Assembly: GCF_018332475.1 (NCBI RefSeq) | Contig: NZ_BOQB01000010.1 | Location: 1 to 43,678 of the forward strand | Direction: 5' to 3' | Source of the DNA: Bacillus sanguinis | Lineage (GTDB): Bacteria; Bacillota; Bacilli; Bacillales; Bacillaceae_G | DNA: 43,678 bases | In this document: positions 25,637 through 34,484 of the stretch, piece by piece | Numbering within the stretch: the stretch's first letter is position 1 | Layout: every line of letters begins with the position of its first letter | Notes under the pieces: model-generated | The model's database searches: none | Told to the model about the DNA's origin: nothing | The model's input: the letters and a program-made list of their open reading frames with translations, nothing else | Program-made: the position numbers and the translations under genes

Positions 25637-25664
25637 CCCTCTGCTATTTATAAAATGCAGAGGG
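25637..25664 (-). other. Intercistronic hairpin between pflB and pflA
   Basis: CCCTCTGC and GCAGAGGG form a perfect 8-bp stem, extended by ATTT/AAAT past a bulged base. On the coding (minus) strand no T run follows, so it is more likely an mRNA-stabilising or processing element, or a partial terminator, than a full terminator. Confidence 0.6.
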
Positions 25665-25677
25665 ACACTTTTTTCAC

Positions 25678-27927
25678 TTACATGCTTTCATGCATTGTAC
25701 GGTTAATTACATCAATTTGTTGTTCACGAGTTAATTTAATAAAGTTTACAGCGTAACCAGATACGCGAATTGTTAATTGTGGATATTTCTCAGGATGTTC
25801 CATTGCATCCATTAATGTTTCACGGTTAAATACGTTAATATTTAAGTGATGTCCTTCTTTTACTGCATAACCATCAAGCATTGATACTAAGTTACGTACT
25901 TGTACATCATCTTCTTTACCAAGTGCTTTTGGAATAATAGAGAATGTATTAGAAATACCATCTTGTGCATCTTCATATGGTAATTTAGCTACAGATAATA
26001 ATGAAGCTAATGCACCTTTTGTATCACGTCCATGCATTGGGTTCGCACCAGGTGCGAATGGCTCTCCAGTACGGCGACCATCTGGAGTGTTACCAGTTTT
26101 CTTACCGTATACAACGTTAGATGTGATTGTTAAGATTGACATTGTATGAACAGAATTTCTATATGTTTTATGTTTACGAAGTTTATTCATAAATGTTTTC
26201 ACAAGATTTACAGCGATTTCATCTACACGGTCATCATTGTTACCGTATTTAGGGAAATCTCCTTCGATTTCAAAGTCAACTGCAATCCCGTTTTCATCGC
26301 GAATTGGTTTTACTTTTGCGTGTTTAATTGCACTTAAAGAGTCTGCTACTACAGATAGACCCGCGATACCTGTTGCCATTGTACGAAGAACATTTGTATC
26401 ATGAAGTGCCATTTCAATACGTTCGTAGCTATATTTATCGTGCATGTAGTGAATAACATTTAATGTGTTTAAATATAGACCCGCTAACCATTCCATTGTC
26501 ATATCAAACTTATGCATAACTTCTTCATAATCTAATACTTCAGAAGTAATTGGTGCATACTCAGGACCAACTTGTGCTTTAGATTTTTCATCTTTACCGC
26601 CGTTAATCGCATATAGTAATGCTTTTGCTAAGTTTGCACGTGCGCCGAAGAACTGCATTTGTTTACCAATTCTCATTGCAGATACACAACAAGCAATTCC
26701 GTAGTCATCGCCGTAGTCAGCACGCATAATGTCATCATTTTCATATTGAATTGCTGATGTTTTAATAGACATTTTTGCACAGTAGTTTTTAAAGTTCTGT
26801 GGTAATTGTTTAGACCAAAGAACTGTTAAGTTTGGTTCTGGAGCTGGTCCTAAATTATCTAATGTATGCAAGAAACGGAATGAGTTCTTTGTTACTAATG
26901 GACGGCCATCTAATGCCATACCACCAATAGACTCAGTTACCCAAGTTGGGTCACCAGAGAATAATTCATTATAATCAGGTGTTCTTGCAAATTTCACAAG
27001 ACGCAATTTCATAATGAAGTGATCCACAATTTCTTGTACTTCTTCTTCTGTTAAAGTACCATTTGCTAAATCTCTTTCAATATAAATATCTAAGAATGTA
27101 GAAGTACGTCCAAGACTCATTGCAGCTCCGTTTTGCTCTTTAATTGCTGCAAGATATGCGAAGTATAACCATTGGAATGCTTCTTGTGTATTTGTTGCTG
27201 GCTTAGAAATATCAAAGCCATGAGAAGCAGCCATTTGTTTTAACTCTTGAAGTGCACGCATTTGCTCAGATAACTCTTCGCGTAAACGCATTGTATCTTC
27301 GCTCATTACACCGCCAGTTAAATTTAAATCTGCTTTTTTCGCTTCAATTAAATGATCAATACCATATAACGCTACGCGTCGATAGTCACCGATAATACGT
27401 CCACGTCCGTATGCATCTGGAAGACCAGTAATTACACCTGATTTACGTGCATTTCTCATTTCTGGTGTATAAGCATCGAATACACCTTGGTTATGAGTTT
27501 TTCTCCAGTCTCTGAAAATACGACTAAGTTCTTTATCCATTTCGTATCCATAAGATTCACAAGCTTGTTCCGCCATACGAATACCACCATATGGTTGTAA
27601 AGAACGTTTAAATGGTTTTTCAGTTTGGAAACCGACTACTTTTTCAATATCTTTATTTAAATATCCTGGTTCATGTGATGTAATAGAAGAAACAATTTTT
27701 GTATCCATATCAAGAACGCCACCGTTTTCACGTTCTTTTGTTGTTAAATCCATTACTTGATCCCAAAGTTGTTTCGTTGCTTCAGTTGCTCCCGCTAAGA
27801 AAGATTCATCTCCTTCGAAAACGTTTACATTATTTAAAATGAAATCGCGAACATCAATCTCTGCTTTCCATTTTTCACCTTTAAAGTTTTCCCATGCGTT
27901 TTTAACATTTTCTAATACTTGAGTCAT
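25678..27927 (-). CDS. pflB: Formate C-acetyltransferase (pyruvate formate-lyase)
   Basis: A 749-residue glycyl-radical enzyme that converts pyruvate and CoA to acetyl-CoA and formate without oxygen. The catalytic cysteine pair is C413-C414 (IACCVSAM). The radical glycine is G724 in RVSGYAVNF near the C terminus. The ATG at 27927 follows GGAGGAG; an upstream in-frame ATG is part of that ribosome site and is rejected. It is probably induced by fermentation and low oxygen; a candidate Rex-type half-conserved site lies upstream. It forms an operon with pflA. Confidence 0.98.
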   Translation of the reverse strand: MTQVLENVKNAWENFKGEKWKAEIDVRDFILNNVNVFEGDESFLAGATEATKQLWDQVMDLTTKERENGGVLDMDTKIVSSITSHEPGYLNKDIEKVVGFQTEKPFKRSLQPYGGIRMAEQACESYGYEMDKELSRIFRDWRKTHNQGVFDAYTPEMRNARKSGVITGLPDAYGRGRIIGDYRRVALYGIDHLIEAKKADLNLTGGVMSEDTMRLREELSEQMRALQELKQMAASHGFDISKPATNTQEAFQWLYFAYLAAIKEQNGAAMSLGRTSTFLDIYIERDLANGTLTEEEVQEIVDHFIMKLRLVKFARTPDYNELFSGDPTWVTESIGGMALDGRPLVTKNSFRFLHTLDNLGPAPEPNLTVLWSKQLPQNFKNYCAKMSIKTSAIQYENDDIMRADYGDDYGIACCVSAMRIGKQMQFFGARANLAKALLYAINGGKDEKSKAQVGPEYAPITSEVLDYEEVMHKFDMTMEWLAGLYLNTLNVIHYMHDKYSYERIEMALHDTNVLRTMATGIAGLSVVADSLSAIKHAKVKPIRDENGIAVDFEIEGDFPKYGNNDDRVDEIAVNLVKTFMNKLRKHKTYRNSVHTMSILTITSNVVYGKKTGNTPDGRRTGEPFAPGANPMHGRDTKGALASLLSVAKLPYEDAQDGISNTFSIIPKALGKEDDVQVRNLVSMLDGYAVKEGHHLNINVFNRETLMDAMEHPEKYPQLTIRVSGYAVNFIKLTREQQIDVINRTMHESM

Positions 27928-28037
27928 CCTAATCTCCTCCATTTTTGATTAGTACAGGACTAAGATTTTTTATATAACAGCTTACACACTTAGAATACTA
28001 CTTTTTGGCGAAAGTGAACGAAATAGTTGTGACATGT

Positions 28038-28055
28038 TTGTGAAATGTTGAGCAA
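28038..28055 (-). promoter_or_regulatory. Candidate Rex-like operator upstream of pflB
   Basis: The plus strand reads TTGTGAAATGTTGAGCAA, matching TTGTGAANNNNTTCACAA at 11 of 14 defined positions; one half is perfect and the other degenerate. It lies 111 bp before the pflB start. It is in a 338-bp gene-free gap (27928-28265), which otherwise holds AT-rich DNA and the terminator at 28231-28259. Confidence 0.4.
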
Positions 28056-28230
28056 ACTACTATATGTATAGTGTTAACTTCACTTAAAAGTCTTTATAAT
28101 TAACCCTTCCCTTAATTGTATTTTTTTGGTATCCTTATATACGAGTCCTATTTTGTAATATAAGAACAATACCCATTGTAGAGCTGTAATACTCTTATCT
28201 CCTAATCTGTTATAGTTTTTATAACAGAAC

Positions 28231-28259
28231 AAAAAGTGTACATATGTTGTACACTTTTT
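28231..28259 (-). terminator. Terminator of the glycan operon
   Basis: A 12-bp perfect stem AAAAAGTGTACA / TGTACACTTTTT around a 5-nt loop, ending in a T run on the minus strand, 7 bp after the last operon gene. Confidence 0.92.
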
Positions 28260-28265
28260 TTGTTA

Positions 28266-29813
28266 CTACTCTAAAACATCTCTTTTTCTATTCCCACCAT
28301 AGAATCCACCACGACTGCCTTCTAATGCAATTAATTGCTCTAATCCTTCTATATGATCACCTACAATTCGTAAAACAGCTGGAGGATGGCCTATTTTTGC
28401 AAAATGTTCACTAAGGCGAATACGGTTCATCTTATCGACCTCTACACGACTTACACATGCAATCTCGAATCCCGACAAAATCGCTTTCACTTGTGCTACA
28501 CAAGGTGAGAGTAAAGATCTATAACCGATTTCTTTCAAGCACTTACGACTAAACGCATTCGGTACAGCAATAAGAGATCCTACTCCTAGATCTTTTCTAT
28601 CACAAGCTAAATTTAATGCATATTTAAGTGCAGTTACAAGATGAAGTGGTACTCTTAAATCTAAATAATGATTTAGGTCATTTAATGCGACATCCATTCC
28701 ATCTGCAATAGCTTTTGCGAAAGGATATAACTCCCTAGCCGGGATAACAAAGTCGCCGTCTATAAACAGCACAATATCCCCTTTTGCAAAGTAAGTTCCA
28801 AGTGAACGCCCTACATCGTTTCCAAGCACTTCTTTATATACAATTGTTGTTGCTCCCTTTTCTTTTGCAATCGTTGCTGTTTGATCAGACGAACCATTTA
28901 CAACAACGATAATTTCAAAAGGTTCAATTTTTCGAAGTTCATCTATAACATTTCCAATTGTTTTTTCTTCATCTTGTACAGGAATAATGACCGATAATTG
29001 CTTTCCTTTATACAAATTAGATGTGACGCCCCATCCTTGATAAAGATCTTCGAAATCTAAAGTATGATAAACGCTATCTCTTTTCCTATCGCCATCATAA
29101 TACCCTCCGCGCTCATCGCTACCTACTATTCGCTCCGCTACAGCTTCTATATGATCACCTATCATCCGTTTTTCAGATTGAGAAAGACCCGTGCCATATG
29201 CAGCATGCTCGGTCGGCCTAAATTTATTCGGCGTAATAACGTCAATTGCGCAATGACGACTAATTCTCCATTTGCTTTGTACTAGGCGTAAATGAGCGAC
29301 AATAGGATTAACAAAACCTTCATATCCAATACTTTGAACAACTTCTTTCGTCAACGCATGAGGTACAAATAATAAAGAATCAACTTTTAACTCTTCACGC
29401 TCTAACATTGCATTTAATATTTGGCGCCATACTGCCACAGAATGTGGTTTTTGTTTCTTTAAAAATAACGCATCCAAATTATTTAAAACGATGTCGGCTT
29501 GATCATGTAAAATGGGATTCAGGAATAATTGTAATTTTGAAGTTTGAATAGCAAAATCTCCATCTATAAATAGTAATACGTCACCTATCGCGTGTTTTGC
29601 GCCAACTGCACGGCCCACATCATTCCCCAGTAGCTCTGTATACTTGATTACTTTACACCCTAAACGATTAGCAACCTCTTCTGTACCATCATGACAACCG
29701 TTTGCTACTACAATAATCTCTATTGGATTTAATCCTTTTACCGATTGAATAACGTCTGAAATCGTATCCGCTTCATTACATACAGGTATAATAATTGATA
29801 GCGACTTAGCCAT
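28266..29813 (-). CDS. Tandem-domain GT2 glycosyltransferase (second of two)
   Basis: A 515-residue cytosolic protein made of two GT-A (GT2-family) units. Unit 1 begins LSIIIPVCNEADT and has DGD at 84-86; unit 2 begins LSVIIPVQDEEKTI and has DGD at 352-354. Each unit ends with a similar tail: GDHIEAVAE...RGGYYDGDRKRD and GDHIEGLEQ...RGGFYGGNRKRD. No membrane segment is evident. It is the last gene of the operon; the ATG at 29813 overlaps the end of the epimerase gene by 8 bp, and a GTG at 29825 is the alternative. Donor and acceptor are unknown; a UDP-sugar made by the two preceding enzymes is the natural guess. Confidence 0.85.
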   Translation of the reverse strand: MAKSLSIIIPVCNEADTISDVIQSVKGLNPIEIIVVANGCHDGTEEVANRLGCKVIKYTELLGNDVGRAVGAKHAIGDVLLFIDGDFAIQTSKLQLFLNPILHDQADIVLNNLDALFLKKQKPHSVAVWRQILNAMLEREELKVDSLLFVPHALTKEVVQSIGYEGFVNPIVAHLRLVQSKWRISRHCAIDVITPNKFRPTEHAAYGTGLSQSEKRMIGDHIEAVAERIVGSDERGGYYDGDRKRDSVYHTLDFEDLYQGWGVTSNLYKGKQLSVIIPVQDEEKTIGNVIDELRKIEPFEIIVVVNGSSDQTATIAKEKGATTIVYKEVLGNDVGRSLGTYFAKGDIVLFIDGDFVIPARELYPFAKAIADGMDVALNDLNHYLDLRVPLHLVTALKYALNLACDRKDLGVGSLIAVPNAFSRKCLKEIGYRSLLSPCVAQVKAILSGFEIACVSRVEVDKMNRIRLSEHFAKIGHPPAVLRIVGDHIEGLEQLIALEGSRGGFYGGNRKRDVLE

Positions 29814-30771
29814 TGTGTTCTTCACGAAACCATTTAATAGTTTCCTTCAATCCTTGTTCCCACGTTACTGCGGCTTGAAAATGCACAAGTTCTTTTAATT
29901 TCGTTACATCTGGTCTTCTATTTGGAATTTCTTCAAAGCCATGTGGGTATACCTCTTCGAAAGGAACTTGGATAATCTTTGAAGAAGATTTCGTTAACTT
30001 TTTAATTACTTCTGCTACTTCTTTTATACTCTGTTCGTTCTCAGAACCTATATTAATAATCTCACCATTTACCTTCTCATCCATTGCTCGAATCGTTGCC
30101 TCTACCGCATCACTTACATACGTAAAGCAACGTGTCTGCTTTCCATCTCCATATACGAGAATGTCTTCTCCTTGCAGGGCCGCACTGATAAATCGTGGGA
30201 TTACCCCTGCATACGGACCATCTTTCGCTCTTGGACCATAAATATTAAAATAACGAACAATCGTTACGGGTAAACCTTCTAAAGCGTATCCTAAACATAA
30301 TGTTTCTTCTAACGTTTTACACACTGCATAACTCCAGCGTATTTTAGAAGTTGCCCCGTATAATCGATCCCCCTCTTCAGAGAAGGGTGGCTTTGCCTTA
30401 CCATATACTTCTGAGGTAGACGCAAAGACTACTTTCTTCTTTCCTTTTAGCGCTGCTTGTAAAATGTTTCTCGTTCCATCAAAATTCGTTTCAATAAGCT
30501 CTATACTCTTTTCCATTGTCGTTTTCACACCTAAAATTGCTGCTAAATGAAACACTACATCATGTTGATTTACCAATTCATAAATAGAATTTTTATCTAA
30601 AACGCTTATTGGAATAACCCGAATTTCTTTCATTAGCTCATCATGATATTTATTTTTTCCTTTATAAAAGTTATCCACAATCGTGACTTCATTTCCTCTT
30701 TTCACCAATTCTTCAGCTAGATGTGATCCAATGAATCCTGCTCCACCTGTAATTAAACATTTAGCACTCAT
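29806..30771 (-). CDS. NAD-dependent epimerase/decarboxylase (UDP-sugar, UXS-like)
   Basis: A 321-residue extended SDR. The Rossmann motif is GGAGFIG (9-15), with the catalytic T119/S120/E121 region in FASTSEVYG. The YxxxK pair is Y148/K152, and RYFNIYGPR is typical of UDP-glucuronate decarboxylase and related 4-epimerases. It overlaps the upstream dehydrogenase by ATGA, so the two enzymes are coupled. A dehydrogenase with a decarboxylase suggests UDP-HexNAcA to UDP-pentose-NAc, such as UDP-XylNAc, a route I recall being described in B. cereus subsp. cytotoxis. Epimerase activity is the alternative. Confidence 0.85.
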   Translation of the reverse strand: MSAKCLITGGAGFIGSHLAEELVKRGNEVTIVDNFYKGKNKYHDELMKEIRVIPISVLDKNSIYELVNQHDVVFHLAAILGVKTTMEKSIELIETNFDGTRNILQAALKGKKKVVFASTSEVYGKAKPPFSEEGDRLYGATSKIRWSYAVCKTLEETLCLGYALEGLPVTIVRYFNIYGPRAKDGPYAGVIPRFISAALQGEDILVYGDGKQTRCFTYVSDAVEATIRAMDEKVNGEIINIGSENEQSIKEVAEVIKKLTKSSSKIIQVPFEEVYPHGFEEIPNRRPDVTKLKELVHFQAAVTWEQGLKETIKWFREEHNG

Positions 30772-32012
30772 ACACTCACCTTCTTTATAATTCCACGTGT
30801 ATCTATTACTCGCTTCATTCCTTTAAAAAGCTTCCAATCGATATTAGAGTGATCAGTTAAAATTAAAATACAACCCGCTTGTTTCATAGCTTGTTCATCC
30901 AAAGAAACAGATTGATACACTTTATCTCCAAATTTCGCAGAAGAAATATATGGATCGTGATATTCTATCTCATATCCTTCTTTTATTAACAATTCAATAA
31001 TTGGCAACGCTGGTGATTCTCTCAAATCATTTACATCTTTCTTATACGCAATTCCTACAATTAAAACTGATGTAGGTGACTGCGCCATGCCTTTTACTTT
31101 CCGGACTATTTTCTCTGGCATTTCTTCATTAATCACATGTGCTGCTTCAATTAATTGACTGATTGTCCCATTCTTTTTTATTCTCCATTGGAAATATAAA
31201 GGATCTACCGGAATACAATGTCCTCCTATTCCTGGTCCTGGCCAATATGGGGTAAATCCAAACGGTTTTGTAGATGCAGCTTCAAGCGCCTCATAAAAAT
31301 CAATTCCTAAACTTTCACATAATGTGTTTAACTCATTTACTAACGAAATATTGACTAGGCGTTGAATATTCTCAAATAACTTACACATTTCCGCTACTTT
31401 CGGAGAACTAACTGGAACAACTACATCAAAGATCGTGCTATACAACTCCTGTACTTTTTGTTTACACTTTTCTGTTTGTCCACTAATAACTTTTGGAATC
31501 GTTTGAACGGAGTAGTGACTATTTGCTGGATCAATTCTCTCAGGGGAATATCCGATATAGAAATCTTCTCCTACCTTTTGTCCTGCTTGAGAAATAATCG
31601 GAATAATAACTTCCTCGAGCGTACCTGGATATGTGGAGCTTTCGAAAATGAAGGTTTGTCCTTTTTGAAGATTTTGTTGTATATAATGCGAAGCTGAAAT
31701 GAGGGCACTTAAGTCTGGTTCTCTTTTTTCATTAATTGGAGTTGGAACAGTGACAATAACATAATCACTATTTTGAAAATCAGCAATACCTTGATCCGGT
31801 GTATTTGCTATTAATTTTTTTTTAGTCAATAAAGTTTGTAACAATTTAGAAGAAACATCTGGAATATAACTTTCTCCTTTTATAATTGATTCTATTTTTC
31901 TAGTATCTTTATCTAATCCAATTACTGTATGCCCTCTCTCTGCAAAATGAACTGCCAAAGGAAGGCCAACATACCCTAATCCGATAATAGCAACTGTACT
32001 ACTAGCACTCAT
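30768..32012 (-). CDS. Nucleotide-sugar 6-dehydrogenase (UDP-GlcNAc type likely)
   Basis: A 414-residue enzyme of the UDP-glucose/GDP-mannose dehydrogenase family: NAD motif GLGYVG (11-16) and catalytic C266 in [13 protein letters not shown]. The GGHCIPVDP form is seen in WbpA/TviB-type UDP-HexNAc dehydrogenases, whereas UDP-glucose dehydrogenases usually have GGSCFPKD, so UDP-GlcNAc to UDP-GlcNAcA is favoured. It overlaps the upstream GT2 gene by 11 bp and the downstream epimerase by 4 bp. The ribosome site is weak, which suggests translational coupling. Confidence 0.88.
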   Translation of the reverse strand: MSASSTVAIIGLGYVGLPLAVHFAERGHTVIGLDKDTRKIESIIKGESYIPDVSSKLLQTLLTKKKLIANTPDQGIADFQNSDYVIVTVPTPINEKREPDLSALISASHYIQQNLQKGQTFIFESSTYPGTLEEVIIPIISQAGQKVGEDFYIGYSPERIDPANSHYSVQTIPKVISGQTEKCKQKVQELYSTIFDVVVPVSSPKVAEMCKLFENIQRLVNISLVNELNTLCESLGIDFYEALEAASTKPFGFTPYWPGPGIGGHCIPVDPLYFQWRIKKNGTISQLIEAAHVINEEMPEKIVRKVKGMAQSPTSVLIVGIAYKKDVNDLRESPALPIIELLIKEGYEIEYHDPYISSAKFGDKVYQSVSLDEQAMKQAGCILILTDHSNIDWKLFKGMKRVIDTRGIIKKVSV

Positions 32013-33549
32013 CTGTATTCTCTTCTTCCTTTCTCAATTGTTGAATTATATTTCTATCCCGCTCTCCATCTGTAAAACTCCCGCGCTCGTCTGTGGATTG
32101 CAATAAATATGCAATTGCCTCAAGTTGATCACCAAAAATACGGTCAAATGCTGGAATACGCCCATTTACAAATCCATGTTGCTCTGGGCGTACTCGATTT
32201 GTTTTTATAACATCTACAAATTCTACCGCTGTAATAGAGAATCCCTCCAAAATGGCTTTCATTTGAGCTAACGGTGGAATGATAAGAGAATCATACCTTA
32301 TTTTCTCTATTACCTTTTTATGCATAGCATGTGGTACTGCTGTTAATGAGTTATTCCATAAATCTGGTCGTTTTGCTACCAAATTCACAAAATATTTTCC
32401 CATACTAATTGGGTCTGCCGGATGAAACGTATCTAATAAACACTGTAAATCATTTAATGCCACATCATATCCATCTTCAATAGCGTGTAAAAATGGAATT
32501 AGTTTTTTTCCTGGAATAACAAAATCACCATCGACAAATAAACAAATGTCGGCCGTGGCATGCATAGCTCCTATCGCTCGGGCCACATTATGTCCGAGCG
32601 CTTCCTCGAATTCAATAACGATAACATTCTCGAGCTTCGCTTGTTTAATTGTCTCGATATCAGCTCCATTCGCAACCACTATAATTTCATCTACACCTGC
32701 TTTTTTCACTTCTTGTATAACAGATCTTATAGTCATTTTCTCTTCTGATACGGGGATAATGGCACTATATTTTGCTTTTTTCTTTTGTAATACAACTGGT
32801 TTATACTTTCCTATAAACTCTCTATCCCTATTTCCCTCCGAAAAACCACCACGCTTACCATATATTTCGATTACATATTGCAAAGCACGTAAATGATCTC
32901 CCATAATACGACTAGTCGCTTTCGGATAAGGAGAACCGGGTGATGTACCAGTATGAACAGGACGCACTTTATTTGTATGAATAACATCGACCGAAGCCAT
33001 ATCGACAATATCTACTCCTCTAGACATCGCCATCGCTTGAAACAGTGCTGGATCTGCTAAATTCCACCAGCCAAATTTCTGAATAACTTCCCTACTCATT
33101 GCGTGTGGAATTGCGATTAAAGATCCAACAACAAGCTCTTTTTTATTCAAATAGCGATTCAACATAAATTTTCCAACTGTCGTATAATGCGGTCTCACTT
33201 TTAAATAAACGGACCATGTTAAATTATTCACAACAATTTGGTGGCCTTGCCGGATTCCTTTTATGAAACGTTGCAACTCTTTATTATCAATAACGATGTC
33301 ACCATCTAAAAATAAAACAATGTCACCCTTCGCTTCTCTTGCTCCAATCGCCCGTCCAACATCATTACCAAGAGAATATTGATAATAAATGACATGGCAA
33401 TGATGTTGGAACGCTATTTCTTTTGTCCCATCTGTCGATCCATTATCTACTACGATAATTTCATATGGCTTCAGCTTCTCCACTTCTACTAAAACTTGTG
33501 ATAAAGTACTCGCTTCATTATGCACTGGAATAACAACTGATACTCTCAT
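32002..33549 (-). CDS. Tandem-domain GT2 glycosyltransferase (first of two)
   Basis: A 515-residue protein, the same length as the second GT2 gene. It has two GT-A units: [13 protein letters not shown] with DGD at 82-84, and [14 protein letters not shown] with DGD at 340-342. Tails are GDHLRALQY...[12 protein letters not shown] and GDQLEAIAY...[12 protein letters not shown]. Unit 2 is less canonical ([12 protein letters not shown] in place of NGSxDxT), so it may be altered or partly inactive. The ATG at 33549 lies 13 bp after the DUF2642-like gene's stop; the ribosome site is poor. Cytosolic, soluble. Role: transfer of the sugar made by the operon, or of chains onto a surface or spore glycan (inference). 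Confidence 0.83.
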   Translation of the reverse strand: MRVSVVIPVHNEASTLSQVLVEVEKLKPYEIIVVDNGSTDGTKEIAFQHHCHVIYYQYSLGNDVGRAIGAREAKGDIVLFLDGDIVIDNKELQRFIKGIRQGHQIVVNNLTWSVYLKVRPHYTTVGKFMLNRYLNKKELVVGSLIAIPHAMSREVIQKFGWWNLADPALFQAMAMSRGVDIVDMASVDVIHTNKVRPVHTGTSPGSPYPKATSRIMGDHLRALQYVIEIYGKRGGFSEGNRDREFIGKYKPVVLQKKKAKYSAIIPVSEEKMTIRSVIQEVKKAGVDEIIVVANGADIETIKQAKLENVIVIEFEEALGHNVARAIGAMHATADICLFVDGDFVIPGKKLIPFLHAIEDGYDVALNDLQCLLDTFHPADPISMGKYFVNLVAKRPDLWNNSLTAVPHAMHKKVIEKIRYDSLIIPPLAQMKAILEGFSITAVEFVDVIKTNRVRPEQHGFVNGRIPAFDRIFGDQLEAIAYLLQSTDERGSFTDGERDRNIIQQLRKEEENTDEC

Positions 33550-33562
33550 ACTTGTATCACTC

Positions 33563-33757
33563 TTACCCTTCCAAGCGAACATAAGAAATAATAGGAATAC
33601 GTACAACTACATCTTCCGGTGGTCCATAAGAAGGAGAAGTACGAACGCTTACTGCCCCGTCTGTCACAGATAACAGAATACCTGCAACAATTTCGACAGC
33701 TGTCACAACTTGCACTAACTCACCAACATGGTTACGCAATTCATCAGTAAATAACAT
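33563..33757 (-). CDS. DUF2642-like small protein
   Basis: A 64-residue beta-rich protein starting MLFTDELRNHVGELVQVVT, ending IPIISYVRLEG. It resembles the DUF2642 family (YuzF/YusN-like) with a small barrel pattern of alternating strands. AAGGAGAT precedes the ATG. It lies 16 bp after the preceding gene and 13 bp before the GT2 gene, so it is part of the operon. Function unknown; it could be a binding or scaffold partner of the glycosyltransferases or a spore-surface protein. Confidence 0.7.
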   Translation of the reverse strand: MLFTDELRNHVGELVQVVTAVEIVAGILLSVTDGAVSVRTSPSYGPPEDVVVRIPIISYVRLEG

Positions 33758-33773
33758 ATATAAATCTCCTTTC

Positions 33774-34175
33774 TTACGCTTCTTTTATTGATATAATACT
33801 TGTAAATGGTAATAAAACTTCCGTTCCTATTCCTTCTTGTAGTGTTAAGAAATCATCACCAACTGCTACAATCACACCTGTTAACTGTCCAACCGTCACA
33901 GTAATTTCAACGTTTTTACCCAAATACTGCTCTGCAATTTCTTTAAACGGTGATGTATTACATTCTTTTAATATTTTACAAATAATAGATTGAAATTGAC
34001 TTGATTCAATAAATTCTTCCGTAGCTTTCTTTGAATTTCTTTGAATAAACCTTGCAAAGTTTTGCGAAAATAAAAGTCGTTCCACAGCAGGTAATAATTT
34101 GTCATCTAAAAAATAGCCTAATTGTCTATTAAACAATCGGGATAATTTATGCCAATATTTCCTAAACAGACACAT
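33774..34175 (-). CDS. Uncharacterised basic protein with C-terminal DUF2642-like region
   Basis: A 133-residue protein. The first 85 residues are basic, aromatic and helical (MCLFRKYWHKLSRLFNRQLG), with no signal peptide. The last 50 (YLGKNVEITVTVGQLTGVI...LLPFTSIISI) share a strand pattern with the following DUF2642-like gene. GGAGGAG precedes the ATG. It is the first gene of the operon and lies just after a pair of direct repeats. I do not recognise its function; the helical basic part could bind nucleic acid, membrane or a partner. Confidence 0.7.
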   Translation of the reverse strand: MCLFRKYWHKLSRLFNRQLGYFLDDKLLPAVERLLFSQNFARFIQRNSKKATEEFIESSQFQSIICKILKECNTSPFKEIAEQYLGKNVEITVTVGQLTGVIVAVGDDFLTLQEGIGTEVLLPFTSIISIKEA

Positions 34176-34196
34176 ATGCTTCTCCTCCTATTATTT

Positions 34197-34239
34197 TTAA
34201 TGTATACAAAATACATCCATACATCTTAATGTATACAAA
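34197..34239. repeat. Direct repeat pair in the glycan-operon promoter region
   Basis: TTAATGTATACAAA occurs at 34197-34210 and again, identical, at 34226-34239, with 29 bp between starts. Each contains the palindrome GTATAC. They lie 22-64 bp before the operon's first start codon, so they may be an operator or duplicated -10-like sequences. Confidence 0.6.
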
Positions 34240-34303
34240 GCAGACTTTTTTTGTGATAGGTAAGGCATACATTTTTCAAAGAAACAATCTTTTCTAATCA
34301 CAT

Positions 34304-34334
34304 AAAAAAGATAGATGGTATCCCATCTATCTTT
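34304..34334 (-). terminator. Terminator of the beta-lactamase-like gene
   Basis: A perfect 12-bp stem AAAGATAGATGG / CCATCTATCTTT around the loop TATC, then a T run on the minus strand. It lies 10 bp past the end of the in-frame continuation at 34344, rather than directly after the annotated stop at 34485. Confidence 0.9.
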
Positions 34335-34343
34335 ATAAATATT

Positions 34344-34484
34344 TTAATTTTTAATTGTAACAATGGCAGCTACGCTATAATAAACCGCTGGTGGTAATTC
34401 TGCCTGTTCACTTATAGAAGCTGTAACAAGAGAACCACCGCTTGCGGAGAAATACTTAACAGCTTCTAACGGAATACCATCTTC
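34344..34484 (-). pseudogene. In-frame open continuation of the beta-lactamase-like gene
   Basis: Directly after the TAA at 34485-34487 the same frame stays open for 46 codons, beginning EDGIPLEAVKYF and ending in SVAAIVTIKN, then stops at 34344-34346, close to the terminator. There is no start codon or ribosome site of its own. The simplest reading is the original C terminus of the upstream gene, cut off by a nonsense change; rare readthrough is another. Confidence 0.6.

Noticed and set aside
28043-28055. A 13-bp word (AAATGTTGAGCAA) shared by the pflB upstream region and 40195-40207
   Set aside because: A shared 13-mer is expected by chance in a window of this size, and the contexts differ.
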